A stretch of 64,000 nucleotides of DNA from Rhizobium sp. L51/94 (GTDB lineage: Bacteria; Pseudomonadota; Alphaproteobacteria; Rhizobiales; Rhizobiaceae), in contig NZ_CP072141.1 in the NCBI RefSeq assembly GCF_019355555.1, forward strand, positions 706,001-770,000, read 5' to 3'. The notes under the pieces were generated by a model. It saw only the letters and a program-made list of their open reading frames with translations. It was not told the DNA's origin and did no database searches. The position numbers were made by a program, and so were the translations under genes. The number at the start of each line of letters is the position of its first letter. Position 1 is the first letter of the stretch. This document shows, one piece after another, positions 45,885 to 55,388 of the stretch.

Positions 45885-47495
45885 ATGCAAGTTTTTGGAG
45901 ACCACAACCCGGCAGTCGGTCTGGAAACAATCGGATTGGGCAGCGTCGCCAGCGTTCGATACAATCTGCCCGAAGCGCAGCTTTACGAAGAGGCGATTCG
46001 ACGCGGCGAGGCCGAATTGACCGCCCACGGTGCGCTTCGTGCGCTGACAGGCCAGCACACCGGCCGTTCCCCAAAAGACAAGTTCGTGGTCCGCGACGAA
46101 ACCACGGAGGACCAGATATGGTGGGACAACAACAAGCCCATGTCGCCGGCGCACTTTGCGCAATTGCACCAGGACATGCTTGCCCACGCCGGCGGGTTGT
46201 CCCTGTTCGTGCAGGACCTGGTCGGCGGTGCCGATGTCGACTACGCGCTGCCGTCGCGCGTGATCACGGAATTTGCCTGGCATTCGCTGTTCATTCGTAA
46301 TCTGTTGATCCGGCCGGATAGGGCGATCTTGGCAAACTTCGTGCCCAGGCTGACGATCATCGACCTTCCCAGTTTTCGCGCAGATCCGGAACGCCATGGT
46401 TGCCGGACGGAAACCGTGATCGCCTGCGACTTCACCAGGGGCCTGGTGCTGATCGGCGGCACGTCCTACGCTGGCGAAATGAAGAAGGCCGTCTTCACGG
46501 TGCTGAACTACCTCTTGCCGGCCCGCAACGTCATGCCGATGCATTGCTCGGCAAATGTCGGTCCAGATGGAGACGCCGCTGTCTTCTTCGGGCTGTCGGG
46601 CACCGGCAAGACCACGTTATCTGCCGATCCCAGCCGTACGCTGATCGGCGATGACGAACATGGCTGGGGCGAAAATGGTATCTTCAATTTCGAAGGCGGC
46701 TGCTACGCCAAGACCATCCGATTGTCGGCAGAAGCAGAGCCTGAGATTTACGACACTACGCGCAGGTTTGGCACGGTTCTGGAAAATGTCGTGCTCGATG
46801 CAGAGGGCGTGCCCGACCTCGACGATGGCTCGCTGACGGAAAATACCCGCAGTGCCTATCCGCTGCACTTCATTCCGAATGCCTCGGAAAGCGGCATGAC
46901 CGGCCACCCACAGACGATTATCATGCTAACCGCCGACGCATTTGGCGTCATGCCTCCGATTGCCCGGCTGACACCCGACCAGGCCATGTATCATTTCCTG
47001 TCCGGCTACACCGCCAAGGTCGCAGGAACCGAAAAGGGCGTCACCGAGCCGGAAGCTACTTTCTCGACCTGTTTTGGCGCCCCGTTCATGCCACGTCATC
47101 CGGCCGAATACGGCAATCTCCTGAAAGAGCTGATTGGCCGTCATGGCGTCGACTGCTGGTTGGTCAACACCGGCTGGACAGGTGGCGCCTATGGCACCGG
47201 CCGCCGCATGCCCATCAAGGCAACACGGGCACTGCTCGCTGCCGCACTGAAGGGCGACCTGGACAAGGCGGAGTTCCGCATCGATCCGAACTTCGGTTTT
47301 GCCGTGCCGGTTTCGGTCGCGGGCGTAGATGGCAATATCCTCGATCCGCGCTCCACCTGGGCCGATCCTGCAGCCTACGATGCCCAGGCCAGCAAGCTCG
47401 TGCAGATGTTCGTTACCAACTTCACGAAGTTCGAGCAACATGTCGATGGGGGAGTGCGCGACGCAGCACCGGGCATGCGGGTTGCCGCCGAATAG
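45885..47495 (+). CDS. pckA: PckA, ATP-dependent phosphoenolpyruvate carboxykinase
   Basis: Gluconeogenic conversion of oxaloacetate to PEP, needed on succinate and other C4-dicarboxylates. It has 536 aa from the chosen start. Motifs: [20 protein letters not shown] (substrate loop), [20 protein letters not shown] followed by [11 protein letters not shown] (kinase-1a P-loop), and [22 protein letters not shown] (quoted in part) with metal-binding Asp residues. The ATG at 45885 follows AGGGGATGAAATGG at a good distance; the ATG at 45852 is too far upstream and adds unconserved residues. pckA next to chvI is the Sinorhizobium/Agrobacterium arrangement. Confidence 0.96.
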   Translation: MQVFGDHNPAVGLETIGLGSVASVRYNLPEAQLYEEAIRRGEAELTAHGALRALTGQHTGRSPKDKFVVRDETTEDQIWWDNNKPMSPAHFAQLHQDMLAHAGGLSLFVQDLVGGADVDYALPSRVITEFAWHSLFIRNLLIRPDRAILANFVPRLTIIDLPSFRADPERHGCRTETVIACDFTRGLVLIGGTSYAGEMKKAVFTVLNYLLPARNVMPMHCSANVGPDGDAAVFFGLSGTGKTTLSADPSRTLIGDDEHGWGENGIFNFEGGCYAKTIRLSAEAEPEIYDTTRRFGTVLENVVLDAEGVPDLDDGSLTENTRSAYPLHFIPNASESGMTGHPQTIIMLTADAFGVMPPIARLTPDQAMYHFLSGYTAKVAGTEKGVTEPEATFSTCFGAPFMPRHPAEYGNLLKELIGRHGVDCWLVNTGWTGGAYGTGRRMPIKATRALLAAALKGDLDKAEFRIDPNFGFAVPVSVAGVDGNILDPRSTWADPAAYDAQASKLVQMFVTNFTKFEQHVDGGVRDAAPGMRVAAE

Positions 47496-47509
47496 GCATC
47501 CGTATTTGG

Positions 47510-47525
47510 TGATTCACGTGAAACC
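47510..47525. promoter_or_regulatory. parS: parS-like site, site 4, beside the pckA terminator
   Basis: The 16-mer TGATTCACGTGAAACC matches the parS consensus at 14 of 16 positions. Its right end overlaps the left arm of the pckA terminator. About 41 kb from the putative origin; weaker than the origin-proximal sites, so ParB occupancy is less certain. Confidence 0.6.
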
Positions 47526-47554
47526 CGGCGGTCTTTCCGCCGGGTTTAGCTTTT
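47521..47554 (+). terminator. Intrinsic terminator of pckA
   Basis: AAACCCGGCG (47521-47530) pairs with CGCCGGGTTT (47538-47547); AGCTTTT follows. The right arm is perfect; the T tract is short. It overlaps the parS-like site at its left end. Confidence 0.8.
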
Positions 47555-47613
47555 GCGCGCTCCCCTGTTTTCAAGCGTCCGGCAATATGGGATAGACGGG
47601 CCTGGAGAGACCA

Positions 47614-48051
47614 ATGGCCAGCGACGCACTTTACATCAACGACCGGATCACCATCGCCGGCTGGGAACTGACGGAACAGTTCGTTCTTGCCGGTGGTCCC
47701 GGGGGCCAGAACGTCAACAAGGTGTCGACTGCTGTTCAGCTGTTCTTCACCCTCGTCAACTCGCCGTCGCTGAGTGAACGTGTCAAAGCCAATGCCATCA
47801 AGCTGGCTGGCCGGCGGCTGTCGAAGGACGGCGTGCTGATGATCGAGGCAAGCCGTTTCCGAAGCCAGGACCGTAACCGGGAGGATGCCCGCGACCGCCT
47901 GAAGGAACTGATCCTCGAGGCGGCGTTGCCGCCTCCGCCGCCCCGTCGTAAGACCCGGCCTACCAAGGGATCCGTCGAACGCCGGTTGAAGGCGAAGTCC
48001 GGGCGCTCCGAGGTAAAGAAATTGCGCGGAAAATCCGACGGCAGCGATTGA
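47614..48051 (+). CDS. arfB: ArfB, peptidyl-tRNA hydrolase / ribosome rescue factor
   Basis: Rescues ribosomes stalled at mRNA ends by entering the empty mRNA channel. It has 145 aa. The catalytic GGQ is in LAGGPGGQNVNKVSTAVQL near residue 28, and the basic C-terminal tail (from about residue 110: PPPRRKTRPTKGSVERRLKA) is the ArfB/ICT1 hallmark that inserts in the mRNA tunnel; it distinguishes it from classic release factors. The ATG at 47614 follows CTGGAGAGACCA. It is a stand-alone gene between pckA and alkB. Confidence 0.94.
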   Translation: MASDALYINDRITIAGWELTEQFVLAGGPGGQNVNKVSTAVQLFFTLVNSPSLSERVKANAIKLAGRRLSKDGVLMIEASRFRSQDRNREDARDRLKELILEAALPPPPPRRKTRPTKGSVERRLKAKSGRSEVKKLRGKSDGSD

Positions 48052-48112
48052 GCACTGTTTGTCGGCATTCGTCACCCCAAATCACTGTCAGGATGATCGC
48101 GGAGCACCGACC

Positions 48113-48721
48113 ATGATGCTGTCGAACGGAATTCGTCACCTGCCGGGTTATCTCGATCGCACTGCGCAGGAGGCGCTGGTCGAGCAGATCCGCGCGGTTG
48201 TCGCCGAGGCGCCGCTATTCGTTCCGGCCATGCCCGGCACCGGCAAGCCGATGTCGGTGCGCATGACAAACTGCGGCCCGCTTGGCTGGGTCACGGACAA
48301 GCAGCGGGGCTATCGGTATCAATCGACCCATCCGGGCACCGAGCGGCCATGGCCGGCAATCCCGGAGTCTCTGCTGGCGCTTTGGGTCGAGGTGGCCGGC
48401 TATGAAAAGCCGCCGGAAGCCTGCCTCGTCAATTTTTACGACGACGACGCAAAGATGGGTCTTCATCAGGACAAGGACGAGCAGGATCTGGGCGCACCCG
48501 TCGTCTCCATCTCGCTCGGCAACAGCTGTCTCTTCCGCATCGGCGGGGCCTCCAGGACTGACAAGACATCGTCCATCAAGCTTGCCAGCGGCGATATCGT
48601 CGTGCTGGGAGGCGAAGGCAGGCTCTGCTTCCACGGTGTCGACCGCATCTACCCGTCAACCTCGACGCTGCTCAGGAGCGGCGGTCGCATAAACCTCACA
48701 TTAAGACGCGTGAAGCCATAG
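48113..48721 (+). CDS. alkB: AlkB, alpha-ketoglutarate-dependent DNA dealkylation dioxygenase
   Basis: Fe(II)/2-oxoglutarate oxygenase that repairs 1-methyladenine and 3-methylcytosine in DNA. It has 202 aa. The iron ligands are in MGLHQDKDEQD (HxD) and CFHGVDRIYP (distal His), and 2-oxoglutarate-binding arginines in GGRINLTLRRV at the C-terminus. ACLVNFYDDDAKMGLHQDK matches AlkB closely. The ATG at 48113 follows CGGAGCACCGACC; the longer open frame from 48059 adds 18 unconserved residues. No adaptive-response ada gene is nearby. Confidence 0.92.
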   Translation: MMLSNGIRHLPGYLDRTAQEALVEQIRAVVAEAPLFVPAMPGTGKPMSVRMTNCGPLGWVTDKQRGYRYQSTHPGTERPWPAIPESLLALWVEVAGYEKPPEACLVNFYDDDAKMGLHQDKDEQDLGAPVVSISLGNSCLFRIGGASRTDKTSSIKLASGDIVVLGGEGRLCFHGVDRIYPSTSTLLRSGGRINLTLRRVKP

Positions 48722-48747
48722 TTTGCAGGAAACCCGGGGACCTCGAC

Positions 48748-50046
48748 ATGACTGACAGACATGCATTTGCGCGGGGACTCGCCGTGTATGTCGTGGTCTT
48801 AGGCCTGTATCTCGGTGTCCGACAACTTTTCCTTTTATGGACTTTAGACGCGCACGGCCTTTCCGAGGTTTCGCAGAAATTACCGTACTGGGATTTCACC
48901 AATCTCTGGGGCGGTGCCGTCTTGGCGCTCAGGGGACAGGTTGCCGATCTCTTCAATGTCGATATTTATAGGCATGACTTGAGGGCCTTGATATCACCGT
49001 TCATGCCGGACCAGGAATGGAGTTACCCGCCGTCCTTCCTGCTGTTGGGTCTGCCGCTTGCCGGTTTACCGCTGCTGCCCGCCTATCTCGTCTGGACATT
49101 TGCAACATTGTTGCTGCTGTTCGCCTCCCTGCAAATGCTCTCGCTTCCACTATGGGTGCGCCTTCTAGTCATCATATCTCCGGCCGCTGTGATGAACGTG
49201 ATATTTGGTCAAAACGGCGCGCTAACCGCTGCCTTGCTGCTATCCGGACTGCTACTCGCGCCGTCTCGACCCGTCATTGCGGGCATTATCCTTGGTCTGC
49301 TGACAGTAAAACCACAGATAGGGCTATTGGTACCGTTCTGCCTGCTGGCAAGCGGAAACTACCGCTCCATCGTCGCCGCAGCCGTGACCGCCTCGTTTCT
49401 GGCCGTGATGGCAGGTGCCGTATTCGGCTGGGAAAGCTGGGTGCTGTTTTTCACCAAGACGCGGCCGATGATGACCGCAATCCTCGAGGCGCCATACCCG
49501 CAAGGCTATCAAAGCAACGGTATGACGTCATTTCTGCTCTCCCGATCGCTGGGATTGGGGGTCGGCGCTGCCTATGCGGTCCAAGCCGTCTTTTCCGCTG
49601 CCAGCATCGCGGCGGCATGTTGGCTTTGGCGGCCACGCCTCCGCGTCGATCATGCCACGCGCGCCTGTCTCACGGCGGTTCTGGCGATCGTCGCCACCCC
49701 TTACGGGTATGTTTACGATGCAATACCGCTGAGCGCCGCGGCGGCGCTGTTCTTCTGCAAACGTCGGGAACCGACCATCTTGTTGGGGGTCGCCTGGTTT
49801 TACCCGCTGGTCAATCATATCCTCGTCCGGAGCCTGCCACTGATCGGCGTCCTCGTGCCGACGATTGTTGCCGCCTGGACATGCTGGAATATCTGGAGGG
49901 ACGAACGCCGGATTGGCGATTGTCCGGACACCGCTAAAGTTTGCGGAGAGCCACCTGTTCGATCAGATGATCCTGACCCTTGCGCAGGATCAGGTCCGCC
50001 CGCGGCCGCGTCGGCAGGATATTCTGTCGCAGGTTCCGCAAATTGA
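48748..50046 (+). CDS. GT87-family (DUF2029) polytopic membrane glycosyltransferase, tail overlapping coaA
   Basis: Predicted integral-membrane mannosyltransferase-like protein of GT87/DUF2029, using a lipid-linked sugar donor; substrate unknown. It has 432 aa. Catalytic-type motif [19 protein letters not shown] near residue 45 with acidic residue in a periplasmic loop; about ten hydrophobic segments such as [32 protein letters not shown] and [22 protein letters not shown] (each quoted in part). The last 37 residues, after [11 protein letters not shown], are low-complexity and run antisense through the coaA 3' end (113 bp overlap). Either the stop was lost or the tail is real but unconserved. 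It follows alkB by 26 bp. Confidence 0.78.
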   Translation: MTDRHAFARGLAVYVVVLGLYLGVRQLFLLWTLDAHGLSEVSQKLPYWDFTNLWGGAVLALRGQVADLFNVDIYRHDLRALISPFMPDQEWSYPPSFLLLGLPLAGLPLLPAYLVWTFATLLLLFASLQMLSLPLWVRLLVIISPAAVMNVIFGQNGALTAALLLSGLLLAPSRPVIAGIILGLLTVKPQIGLLVPFCLLASGNYRSIVAAAVTASFLAVMAGAVFGWESWVLFFTKTRPMMTAILEAPYPQGYQSNGMTSFLLSRSLGLGVGAAYAVQAVFSAASIAAACWLWRPRLRVDHATRACLTAVLAIVATPYGYVYDAIPLSAAAALFFCKRREPTILLGVAWFYPLVNHILVRSLPLIGVLVPTIVAAWTCWNIWRDERRIGDCPDTAKVCGEPPVRSDDPDPCAGSGPPAAASAGYSVAGSAN

Positions 50047-50929
50047 TGTTCTTCCAGAGGCCTTCGGCGGTCAGGAGAGCCTCTTCCTCGGTGATCGACG
50101 CATAGCGGTGGAAAAACGAGTTCGGGTCACGGAAGGCCGTTTCACGCAATTTCATGAAGCGTCGCACGTACCATTTGCGGACCAGCTTTTCGTCCGCGTC
50201 GATGTAGATCGAAAAGTCGAAGAAGTCCGACACCATCGGCACGATCTTCCCGTCGGCCGGCAGATGCCGGGACTGCAGCACGTTTATGCCTTCGAAGATC
50301 AGGATGTCCGGACAGTCGACGATCTTGAATTCGTTGGGTAGCACATCGTAGACCAGATGCGAGTAGCAGGGAGCCGCCACATTGGGCCGGCCGGCCTTGA
50401 TCGCCGACAGGAAGCGCAGCAGCGCCCCGGTGTCGTAGCTGTCGGGAAAGCCCTTGCGCTGCATCAGGTTGCGCCGCTGCAATTCCGCATTGGGGTGCAG
50501 AAATCCGTCCGTGGTGATCAGGTCGACCTTAGGGCTGGACGGCCAGCGGCCAAGCAGTTCCTTCAGGATACGCGCCGTCGTCGATTTGCCGACGGCGACC
50601 GAGCCCGCGATGCCGATAACGAAAGGCGTCTTGGCGACATTTTCGAGGCTGAGAAAGCGATTTCGCTGTTCAAACAGGATTTGCGACGATTCGACGTGGG
50701 CCGAAAGCAGCCGGGATACGGACAAATAGATGCGCCGGACCTCGTCGAGATCGATCGGATCGCCCATCGACCGCAGTCTGTCGACTTCGTCGGCCGTCAG
50801 GGTCAACGGCGTATCGGCGCGAAACTTCGCCCACTCCCCGGACGAGAAGAAATGATAGGGCGAATAGGCGTTGGCCTGAAAATGGTCCAGCGGTTCGGGC
50901 GCAGATGCGGGCTTGCTGAGTGACGTCAT
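49934..50929 (-). CDS. coaA: CoaA, type I pantothenate kinase
   Basis: Phosphorylates pantothenate, the first and controlled step of CoA synthesis. It has 331 aa. The N-terminal [16 protein letters not shown] is typical; Walker [21 protein letters not shown] near residue 100; substrate motif [26 protein letters not shown]; and [11 protein letters not shown]. The stop at 49934 lies within the GT87 gene on the other strand. The start overlaps hisE by 4 bp at 50926-50929 (ATGA). The order hisE-coaA at the end of the his cluster is common in rhizobia. coaE, the last CoA enzyme, is at 9 kb. Confidence 0.96.
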   Translation of the reverse strand: MTSLSKPASAPEPLDHFQANAYSPYHFFSSGEWAKFRADTPLTLTADEVDRLRSMGDPIDLDEVRRIYLSVSRLLSAHVESSQILFEQRNRFLSLENVAKTPFVIGIAGSVAVGKSTTARILKELLGRWPSSPKVDLITTDGFLHPNAELQRRNLMQRKGFPDSYDTGALLRFLSAIKAGRPNVAAPCYSHLVYDVLPNEFKIVDCPDILIFEGINVLQSRHLPADGKIVPMVSDFFDFSIYIDADEKLVRKWYVRRFMKLRETAFRDPNSFFHRYASITEEEALLTAEGLWKNINLRNLRQNILPTRPRADLILRKGQDHLIEQVALRKL

Positions 50930-51249
50930 GAGCTCTGCCGACCGGCCTTTTCAGTGAGGCCGGATTGCAGAGTGCGTCTTTCAAGCTCGGCTAGAACGTC
51001 ATTGAGAGGGATCTCGGCGATTTTCAGCACCACCATCAGATGGTACAGGAGATCAGCGGCCTCATAGGTGAGGTTCTCGCGATCGTTGACAACGGCAGCC
51101 ATCACCGCCTCGATTGCCTCTTCACCGAGCTTCTTGGCAGCCTTTGCCTGGCCTCCGGCGACGAGCTTGGCAGTCCAGGATTCATCGGAGCCCGCCCGAG
51201 AGCGCTGGTCGACGATCTTTTCCAGATCGGAAAGGGTAAATCCGCTCAT
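50926..51249 (-). CDS. hisE: HisE, phosphoribosyl-ATP pyrophosphatase
   Basis: Second step of histidine synthesis: PR-ATP to PR-AMP. It has 107 aa. The all-helical MazG-like fold shows [32 protein letters not shown] (metal-binding Glu residues) and [13 protein letters not shown]. HisI is not fused to it, consistent with a separate hisI elsewhere. It is 19 bp from hisF and overlaps coaA by 4 bp; the transcription order is hisB, DUF2628, hisH, hisA, hisF, hisE, coaA. Confidence 0.95.
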   Translation of the reverse strand: MSGFTLSDLEKIVDQRSRAGSDESWTAKLVAGGQAKAAKKLGEEAIEAVMAAVVNDRENLTYEAADLLYHLMVVLKIAEIPLNDVLAELERRTLQSGLTEKAGRQSS

Positions 51250-51268
51250 TTCGCCTCGTTTCCCCCGG

Positions 51269-52057
51269 TCAGTCGAGCCGCATGGCTATGCCATGCTTCG
51301 ACATATAGCGCTTTGCCTCGCCGATCGAATAGGTGCCGAAGTGAAAAATCGATGCTGCCAGAACGGCAGTGGCGTGACCTTCTGTGACGCCGGCAACAAG
51401 GTCGTCCAGCGTGCCGACGCCGCCGGATGCAATGACCGGCACGCGCACGGCATCGGCAATCGCCCGCGTCAACTCCAGATCGTAGCCACTCTTCGTGCCG
51501 TCCCGATCCATAGACGTTACCAGCAGTTCGCCGGCGCCGCGTTCCACCATGCGCGCAGCAAATTCAACCGCATCGATGCCTGTCGCATTGCGCCCACCAT
51601 GGGTATAGATCTCCCAGGCGCTCACATTATCCTGGCCGACGCCCTGGCTGCGGCGACGCTTGGCATCGATCGAGACGACGATGCACTGGTTGCCGAATTT
51701 GTCTGCGGCTTGCGCGACGAAATCCGGATTTGCAACGGCGGCGGAGTTGATCGCCACCTTGTCGGCACCCGCCAGTAGTAGCCGGCGAATATCGGAGACG
51801 ACGCGGACACCGCCGCCGACGGTGAGCGGCATGAAGCAATGCTCTGCCGTCTGAGCCACAACATCGAAAATGGTATCGCGACCGTCGGAAGAGGCGGTGA
51901 TATCGAGAAAGCAAAGTTCGTCGGCACCGGCCGCGTCATAGGCCTTGGCGGCTTCGACGGGATCGCCGGCATCGATTAGGTCGACGAAATTGACACCCTT
52001 GACGACGCGTCCGTCTTTGACGTCGAGGCATGGGATGATGCGCGCCTTGAGGGTCAA
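51269..52057 (-). CDS. hisF: HisF, imidazole glycerol phosphate synthase cyclase subunit
   Basis: Cyclase half of the HisHF complex that forms IGP and AICAR from PRFAR. It has 262 aa in a TIM barrel. Catalytic Asp lies in [15 protein letters not shown] near the N-terminus, and the second Asp in [13 protein letters not shown]; phosphate loops LTVGGGVRV and [13 protein letters not shown] are intact. The start overlaps the hisA stop by 4 bp. hisH sits one gene upstream of hisA rather than beside hisF, but all are in one unit. Confidence 0.97.
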   Translation of the reverse strand: MTLKARIIPCLDVKDGRVVKGVNFVDLIDAGDPVEAAKAYDAAGADELCFLDITASSDGRDTIFDVVAQTAEHCFMPLTVGGGVRVVSDIRRLLLAGADKVAINSAAVANPDFVAQAADKFGNQCIVVSIDAKRRRSQGVGQDNVSAWEIYTHGGRNATGIDAVEFAARMVERGAGELLVTSMDRDGTKSGYDLELTRAIADAVRVPVIASGGVGTLDDLVAGVTEGHATAVLAASIFHFGTYSIGEAKRYMSKHGIAMRLD

Positions 52058-52803
52058 AGTGCCACCTCCGTGGTGCGAGCATCCTTGATCAGCCTGAGCG
52101 CTTCGGTCGGATCTATCCGTCCATCGTAAAGCGCTCGGCCGGAAATCGCGCCTTCGAGCTTGGCTGCGTCCGGTTGCAGCATGCGCCGGATGTCGTCGAT
52201 CGACGCCAGGCCGCCGGAGGCAATCACGGGGATGGAAACTGCCCCGGCCAGTTCTAGTGTCGATGGCCAGTTGATGCCGGCGAGAATGCCGTCGCGGTCG
52301 ATGTCCGTGTAGATGATCGCGGCGACGCCAGCGCCTTCAAATTTCCGGGCGAGGTCTATGACGCCGAGTTCCGAGGCTTCGGCCCAGCCCTCGACAGCTA
52401 CCTTGCCACCCTTGGCGTCGATGCCGACCGCGACTTGGCCCGGAAACTTGCGGCAAGCTTCGATGACCAGCGCCGGATCGCGCACTGCAACGGTTCCAAG
52501 AATGACGCGGGCGAGACCGCGCGAAAGCCAGCTTTCGATATGGTCCAGCGTCCGGATGCCGCCGCCGAGTTGCACCGGATTACTGGTCGCTTTGAGAATG
52601 GCATCGACAGCGTCGCCGTTGACGCTCTTGCCTGCAAACGCACCGTTGAGATCGACCACGTGCAACCACTCGAAACCCTGGTCCTGGAAGGTCTTTGCCT
52701 GTGCTGCCGGGTCCGGATTATAGACAGTTGCCTGGTCCATGTCGCCGAGCTTCAGCCGCACGCACTGGCCGTCCTTGAGGTCGATGGCGGGAAAAAGGAT
52801 CAT
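52054..52803 (-). CDS. hisA: HisA, ProFAR isomerase
   Basis: Amadori isomerisation of ProFAR to PRFAR. It has 249 aa in a TIM barrel homologous to HisF. The N-terminal [17 protein letters not shown] (catalytic Asp), [21 protein letters not shown] (quoted as [16 protein letters not shown]), [21 protein letters not shown] (second catalytic Asp) and [14 protein letters not shown] are present. It overlaps hisF by 4 bp and follows hisH by 28 bp. Confidence 0.97.
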   Translation of the reverse strand: MILFPAIDLKDGQCVRLKLGDMDQATVYNPDPAAQAKTFQDQGFEWLHVVDLNGAFAGKSVNGDAVDAILKATSNPVQLGGGIRTLDHIESWLSRGLARVILGTVAVRDPALVIEACRKFPGQVAVGIDAKGGKVAVEGWAEASELGVIDLARKFEGAGVAAIIYTDIDRDGILAGINWPSTLELAGAVSIPVIASGGLASIDDIRRMLQPDAAKLEGAISGRALYDGRIDPTEALRLIKDARTTEVAL

Positions 52804-52831
52804 CGTGTCGGTCCGTTCAGGGCGCGCGCCA

Positions 52832-53482
52832 TCAGGGCTGCCAGCGCAGGAAATTGGAAATCAGGGTAAGGCCGAGCGTCTGGCTCTTCTCAGGGTGGAA
52901 CTGGGCCCCCACCATATTGTCCCGCCCGACGAAAGCCGTCATCGCGCCGCCGTAGTTCGTGGTGGCGATGATGTCACCGTCGTCAGTCGCTGCCAGGTGG
53001 TAGGAATGCACGAAATAGGCATGCAGGCCGTCCTGCCCCGTCTTTATGCCGTCGAACAGCGCATGCGGACGACGCAGGTCGAGCGTGTTCCAGCCGATCT
53101 GCGGGATTTTCAGCGATGGATCGGATGGCGTCATTTCCACGACGTCGCCCTTGATCCAGCCGAGACCTTGCGTGGTGGTCTTCTCCAGCCCGCGCGACGA
53201 CATCAGCTGCATGCCGACGCAAATGCCGAAGAAAGGCCGAGCCCTATGTTCGACGGCTTCCGTCAGCGCCTCGGACATGCCGTCCACGGCGCCAAGCCCG
53301 CGGCGGCAATCGGCGTAAGCGCCAACGCCCGGCAGCACGATCCTGTCGGCAGAGGCGACGCGCTCGGCCTTGTCGGTCAGCTCGATCTCAGCGTCGATGC
53401 CAATTTCTCGGGCAGCGCGCTCGAAGGCCTTAGTGGCGGAGCGCAGGTTGCCCGAGCCGTAGTCGATAATGACAACGCGCAT
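52832..53482 (-). CDS. hisH: HisH, imidazole glycerol phosphate synthase glutaminase subunit
   Basis: Class I glutamine amidotransferase that supplies ammonia to HisF. It has 216 aa. The nucleophile elbow [12 protein letters not shown] contains the catalytic Cys (about 87), and [12 protein letters not shown] supplies the His/Glu pair; the oxyanion strand [12 protein letters not shown] starts the protein. It lies only 3 bp after the DUF2628 stop, so translation is probably coupled; hisA follows by 28 bp. Confidence 0.96.
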   Translation of the reverse strand: MRVVIIDYGSGNLRSATKAFERAAREIGIDAEIELTDKAERVASADRIVLPGVGAYADCRRGLGAVDGMSEALTEAVEHRARPFFGICVGMQLMSSRGLEKTTTQGLGWIKGDVVEMTPSDPSLKIPQIGWNTLDLRRPHALFDGIKTGQDGLHAYFVHSYHLAATDDGDIIATTNYGGAMTAFVGRDNMVGAQFHPEKSQTLGLTLISNFLRWQP

Positions 53483-53485
53483 TGC

Positions 53486-53965
53486 TCAGCGTCCTCCGTC
53501 GTAGCCGATGAGGCCGAGGGCAGCACCCTTGTGGGGGTTGCCTGCAGAGTTTTCTCGAATATCCCAGCGTGCAGCGCGGATATCCTCCGGCACTTCCTCC
53601 GAAAGGCCACTGAAATAGATATCTTCGGCCTCGGCGAGATTGCGCGCCGACACCAGGCCACCGGCAACGAAGCCTTTGGCCAAAAGGCGGCTGGCAAACA
53701 GCATTCGCCCTTCAACTGCAGAGAGGACACTGACCGCAAGCAGCAGCGACACTCCGGCAGCCCAGAGAGCGGGCGTCCGCATCAATTCCATCCCGATGCC
53801 CTGCAGAAGCAAGGCGCCTATCCCGAGCAGCCAGAAACGATGGCAGAACAGCCAGATGCCGGGAAAGAAGAACGCGGTCAGCGAAAAGCCATCGCGTACG
53901 AAGCGCGTTTTCTCGTGATCTCTGCCCGGTCCGCTCTCGGGTGTCAGAACTATAAAACTCGCCAT
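53486..53965 (-). CDS. DUF2628 family membrane protein in the his operon
   Basis: Uncharacterised membrane protein of 159 aa, recognised as DUF2628. Three hydrophobic stretches are visible: FSLTAFFFPGIWLFCHRFWLL (about 27-47, quoted in part), LGIGALLLQGIGMELM and ALWAAGVSLLLAVSVLSAVEG. The cytoplasmic-looking N-terminus (MASFIVLTPESGPGRD) contains the family opening. It sits between hisB and hisH, 26 bp after hisB and 3 bp before hisH, an arrangement conserved in related genomes. No histidine-related function is evident from sequence; it may merely be carried in the operon. Confidence 0.85.
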   Translation of the reverse strand: MASFIVLTPESGPGRDHEKTRFVRDGFSLTAFFFPGIWLFCHRFWLLGIGALLLQGIGMELMRTPALWAAGVSLLLAVSVLSAVEGRMLFASRLLAKGFVAGGLVSARNLAEAEDIYFSGLSEEVPEDIRAARWDIRENSAGNPHKGAALGLIGYDGGR

Positions 53966-53991
53966 CGGGGCGCTCCGCTAAAAATTCCGGT

Positions 53992-54600
53992 TCAGGCGAG
54001 GGTGCCCTTGGTCGATGGCACGCGACCCGCCTGGCGGGGATCAATCTCGGTGGCCGTCCGCAATGCACGGGCCACGGCCTTGAAGCAGGTTTCAGCGATA
54101 TGATGGTTGTTGGCGCCATAGTGGTTGAGAATATGCAACGTGATGCCGGCGTTCTGTGCCAGTGCCTGGAAAAACTCGCGCACTAGTTCTGTGTCGAAGC
54201 TTCCGATCTTCGGCGCACTGAACTGCACGTTCCAGACGAGGAAGGGTCGGCCGGAGAGATCGACGGCGGCCTTGGTCATCGTCTCGTCCATGGCAAGATC
54301 GATCGAGGCGTAGCGGGTGATGCCCCGCCGGTCGCCCAGCGCCTTGGAGATCGCCTGGCCGATGGCAATACCGGTGTCCTCGACAGCATGATGATCGTCG
54401 ACGTGGAGATCGCCTTTGGTCTCGATTTCCATGTCGATTAGCGAATGGCGCGATAGCTGGTCGAGCATATGGTCGAAGAACCCGACGCCTGTCGAGATTT
54501 TCGAAGCGCCGGTGCCGTCGAGGTTGACGGTAACCGAAACCGAGGTCTCGTTGGTCGCGCGGGAAATACTCGCCGTGCGGTTGGCTGCGGTGTCTGCCAT
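53992..54600 (-). CDS. hisB: HisB, imidazoleglycerol-phosphate dehydratase
   Basis: Mn-dependent dehydration of IGP. It has 202 aa, dehydratase only (no HisN/phosphatase fusion as in E. coli). Metal-binding repeats [13 protein letters not shown] and [17 protein letters not shown], then [20 protein letters not shown] (two HHxxE motifs) are intact. The ATG at 54600 is preferred, with GATGGAGCAGGCC directly upstream; an ATG at 54639 adds 13 unconserved residues. It heads the his unit and is divergent from hslV across 211 bp. Confidence 0.96.
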   Translation of the reverse strand: MADTAANRTASISRATNETSVSVTVNLDGTGASKISTGVGFFDHMLDQLSRHSLIDMEIETKGDLHVDDHHAVEDTGIAIGQAISKALGDRRGITRYASIDLAMDETMTKAAVDLSGRPFLVWNVQFSAPKIGSFDTELVREFFQALAQNAGITLHILNHYGANNHHIAETCFKAVARALRTATEIDPRQAGRVPSTKGTLA

Positions 54601-54811
54601 GGCCTGCTCCATCGGATAATGGCCGTCCATATCAGCCACATGCGAAAATATCCAGAAGTTCCCGCACGACGGGCGCGCCTTTGCCGCGTGAGGCGAACCG
54701 GAACCGAAAAGAGTGATATTTGCAATCGCCGGAAGCCCACTTACATAGGCTTCAACAGGGCCGATGCGCGGCCCACTGAAACCGCCCGATCATCGGGCAG
54801 ACAGGTGCTTT

Positions 54812-55342
54812 ATGACAACGATTATTACCGTCCGGAAGGGCAACCAGGTGGTCATGGCAGGCGACGGACAGGTCAGCCTCGGCCAGACCATAATGAAAGG
54901 CAACGCTCGCAAGGTCCGTCGCATCGGCAAGGACGGCGAGGTCATCGCCGGTTTTGCCGGCGCCACAGCCGATGCCTTCACGCTGCTGGACCGCCTGGAG
55001 AAGAAGCTCGAACAATATCCGGGCCAGCTGATGCGCGCTGCCGTCGAACTTGCCAAGGATTGGCGGACAGACAAGTACCTGCGCAATCTCGAAGCGATGA
55101 TGCTGGTCGCCGACAAGACCACCACCCTGGCGCTGACCGGCAACGGCGACGTACTGGAGCCGGAACATGGCACCGTCGCTATCGGCTCCGGTGGCAACTA
55201 TGCGTTTGCCGCCGCTCGCGCGCTGATGGACACGGACAAGTCGGCCGAGGAGATCGCCCGCCGCGCGCTCGATATCGCCGCCGACATCTGCGTCTACACC
55301 AACCACAGCATTGTCATCGAATCGATCAATTCCGACGCCTGA
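54812..55342 (+). CDS. hslV: HslV (ClpQ), ATP-dependent protease peptidase subunit
   Basis: Threonine protease of the HslUV complex. It has 176 aa. The start MTTIITVRK places the catalytic Thr directly after the initiator Met, which is why ATG 54812 is chosen although the frame is open from 54764; a longer N-terminus would bury the active site. [37 protein letters not shown] and [13 protein letters not shown] are typical. hslU starts 46 bp downstream without the extra acetyltransferase-type gene found between them in some rhizobia. The gap to hisB must hold the promoter; I could not pick out a heat-shock one. Confidence 0.96.
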   Translation: MTTIITVRKGNQVVMAGDGQVSLGQTIMKGNARKVRRIGKDGEVIAGFAGATADAFTLLDRLEKKLEQYPGQLMRAAVELAKDWRTDKYLRNLEAMMLVADKTTTLALTGNGDVLEPEHGTVAIGSGGNYAFAAARALMDTDKSAEEIARRALDIAADICVYTNHSIVIESINSDA

Positions 55343-55388
55343 GTTTTCTCTCCTGATCGTTTCCAGCCCCCGATGGGAAAGCAGTACA

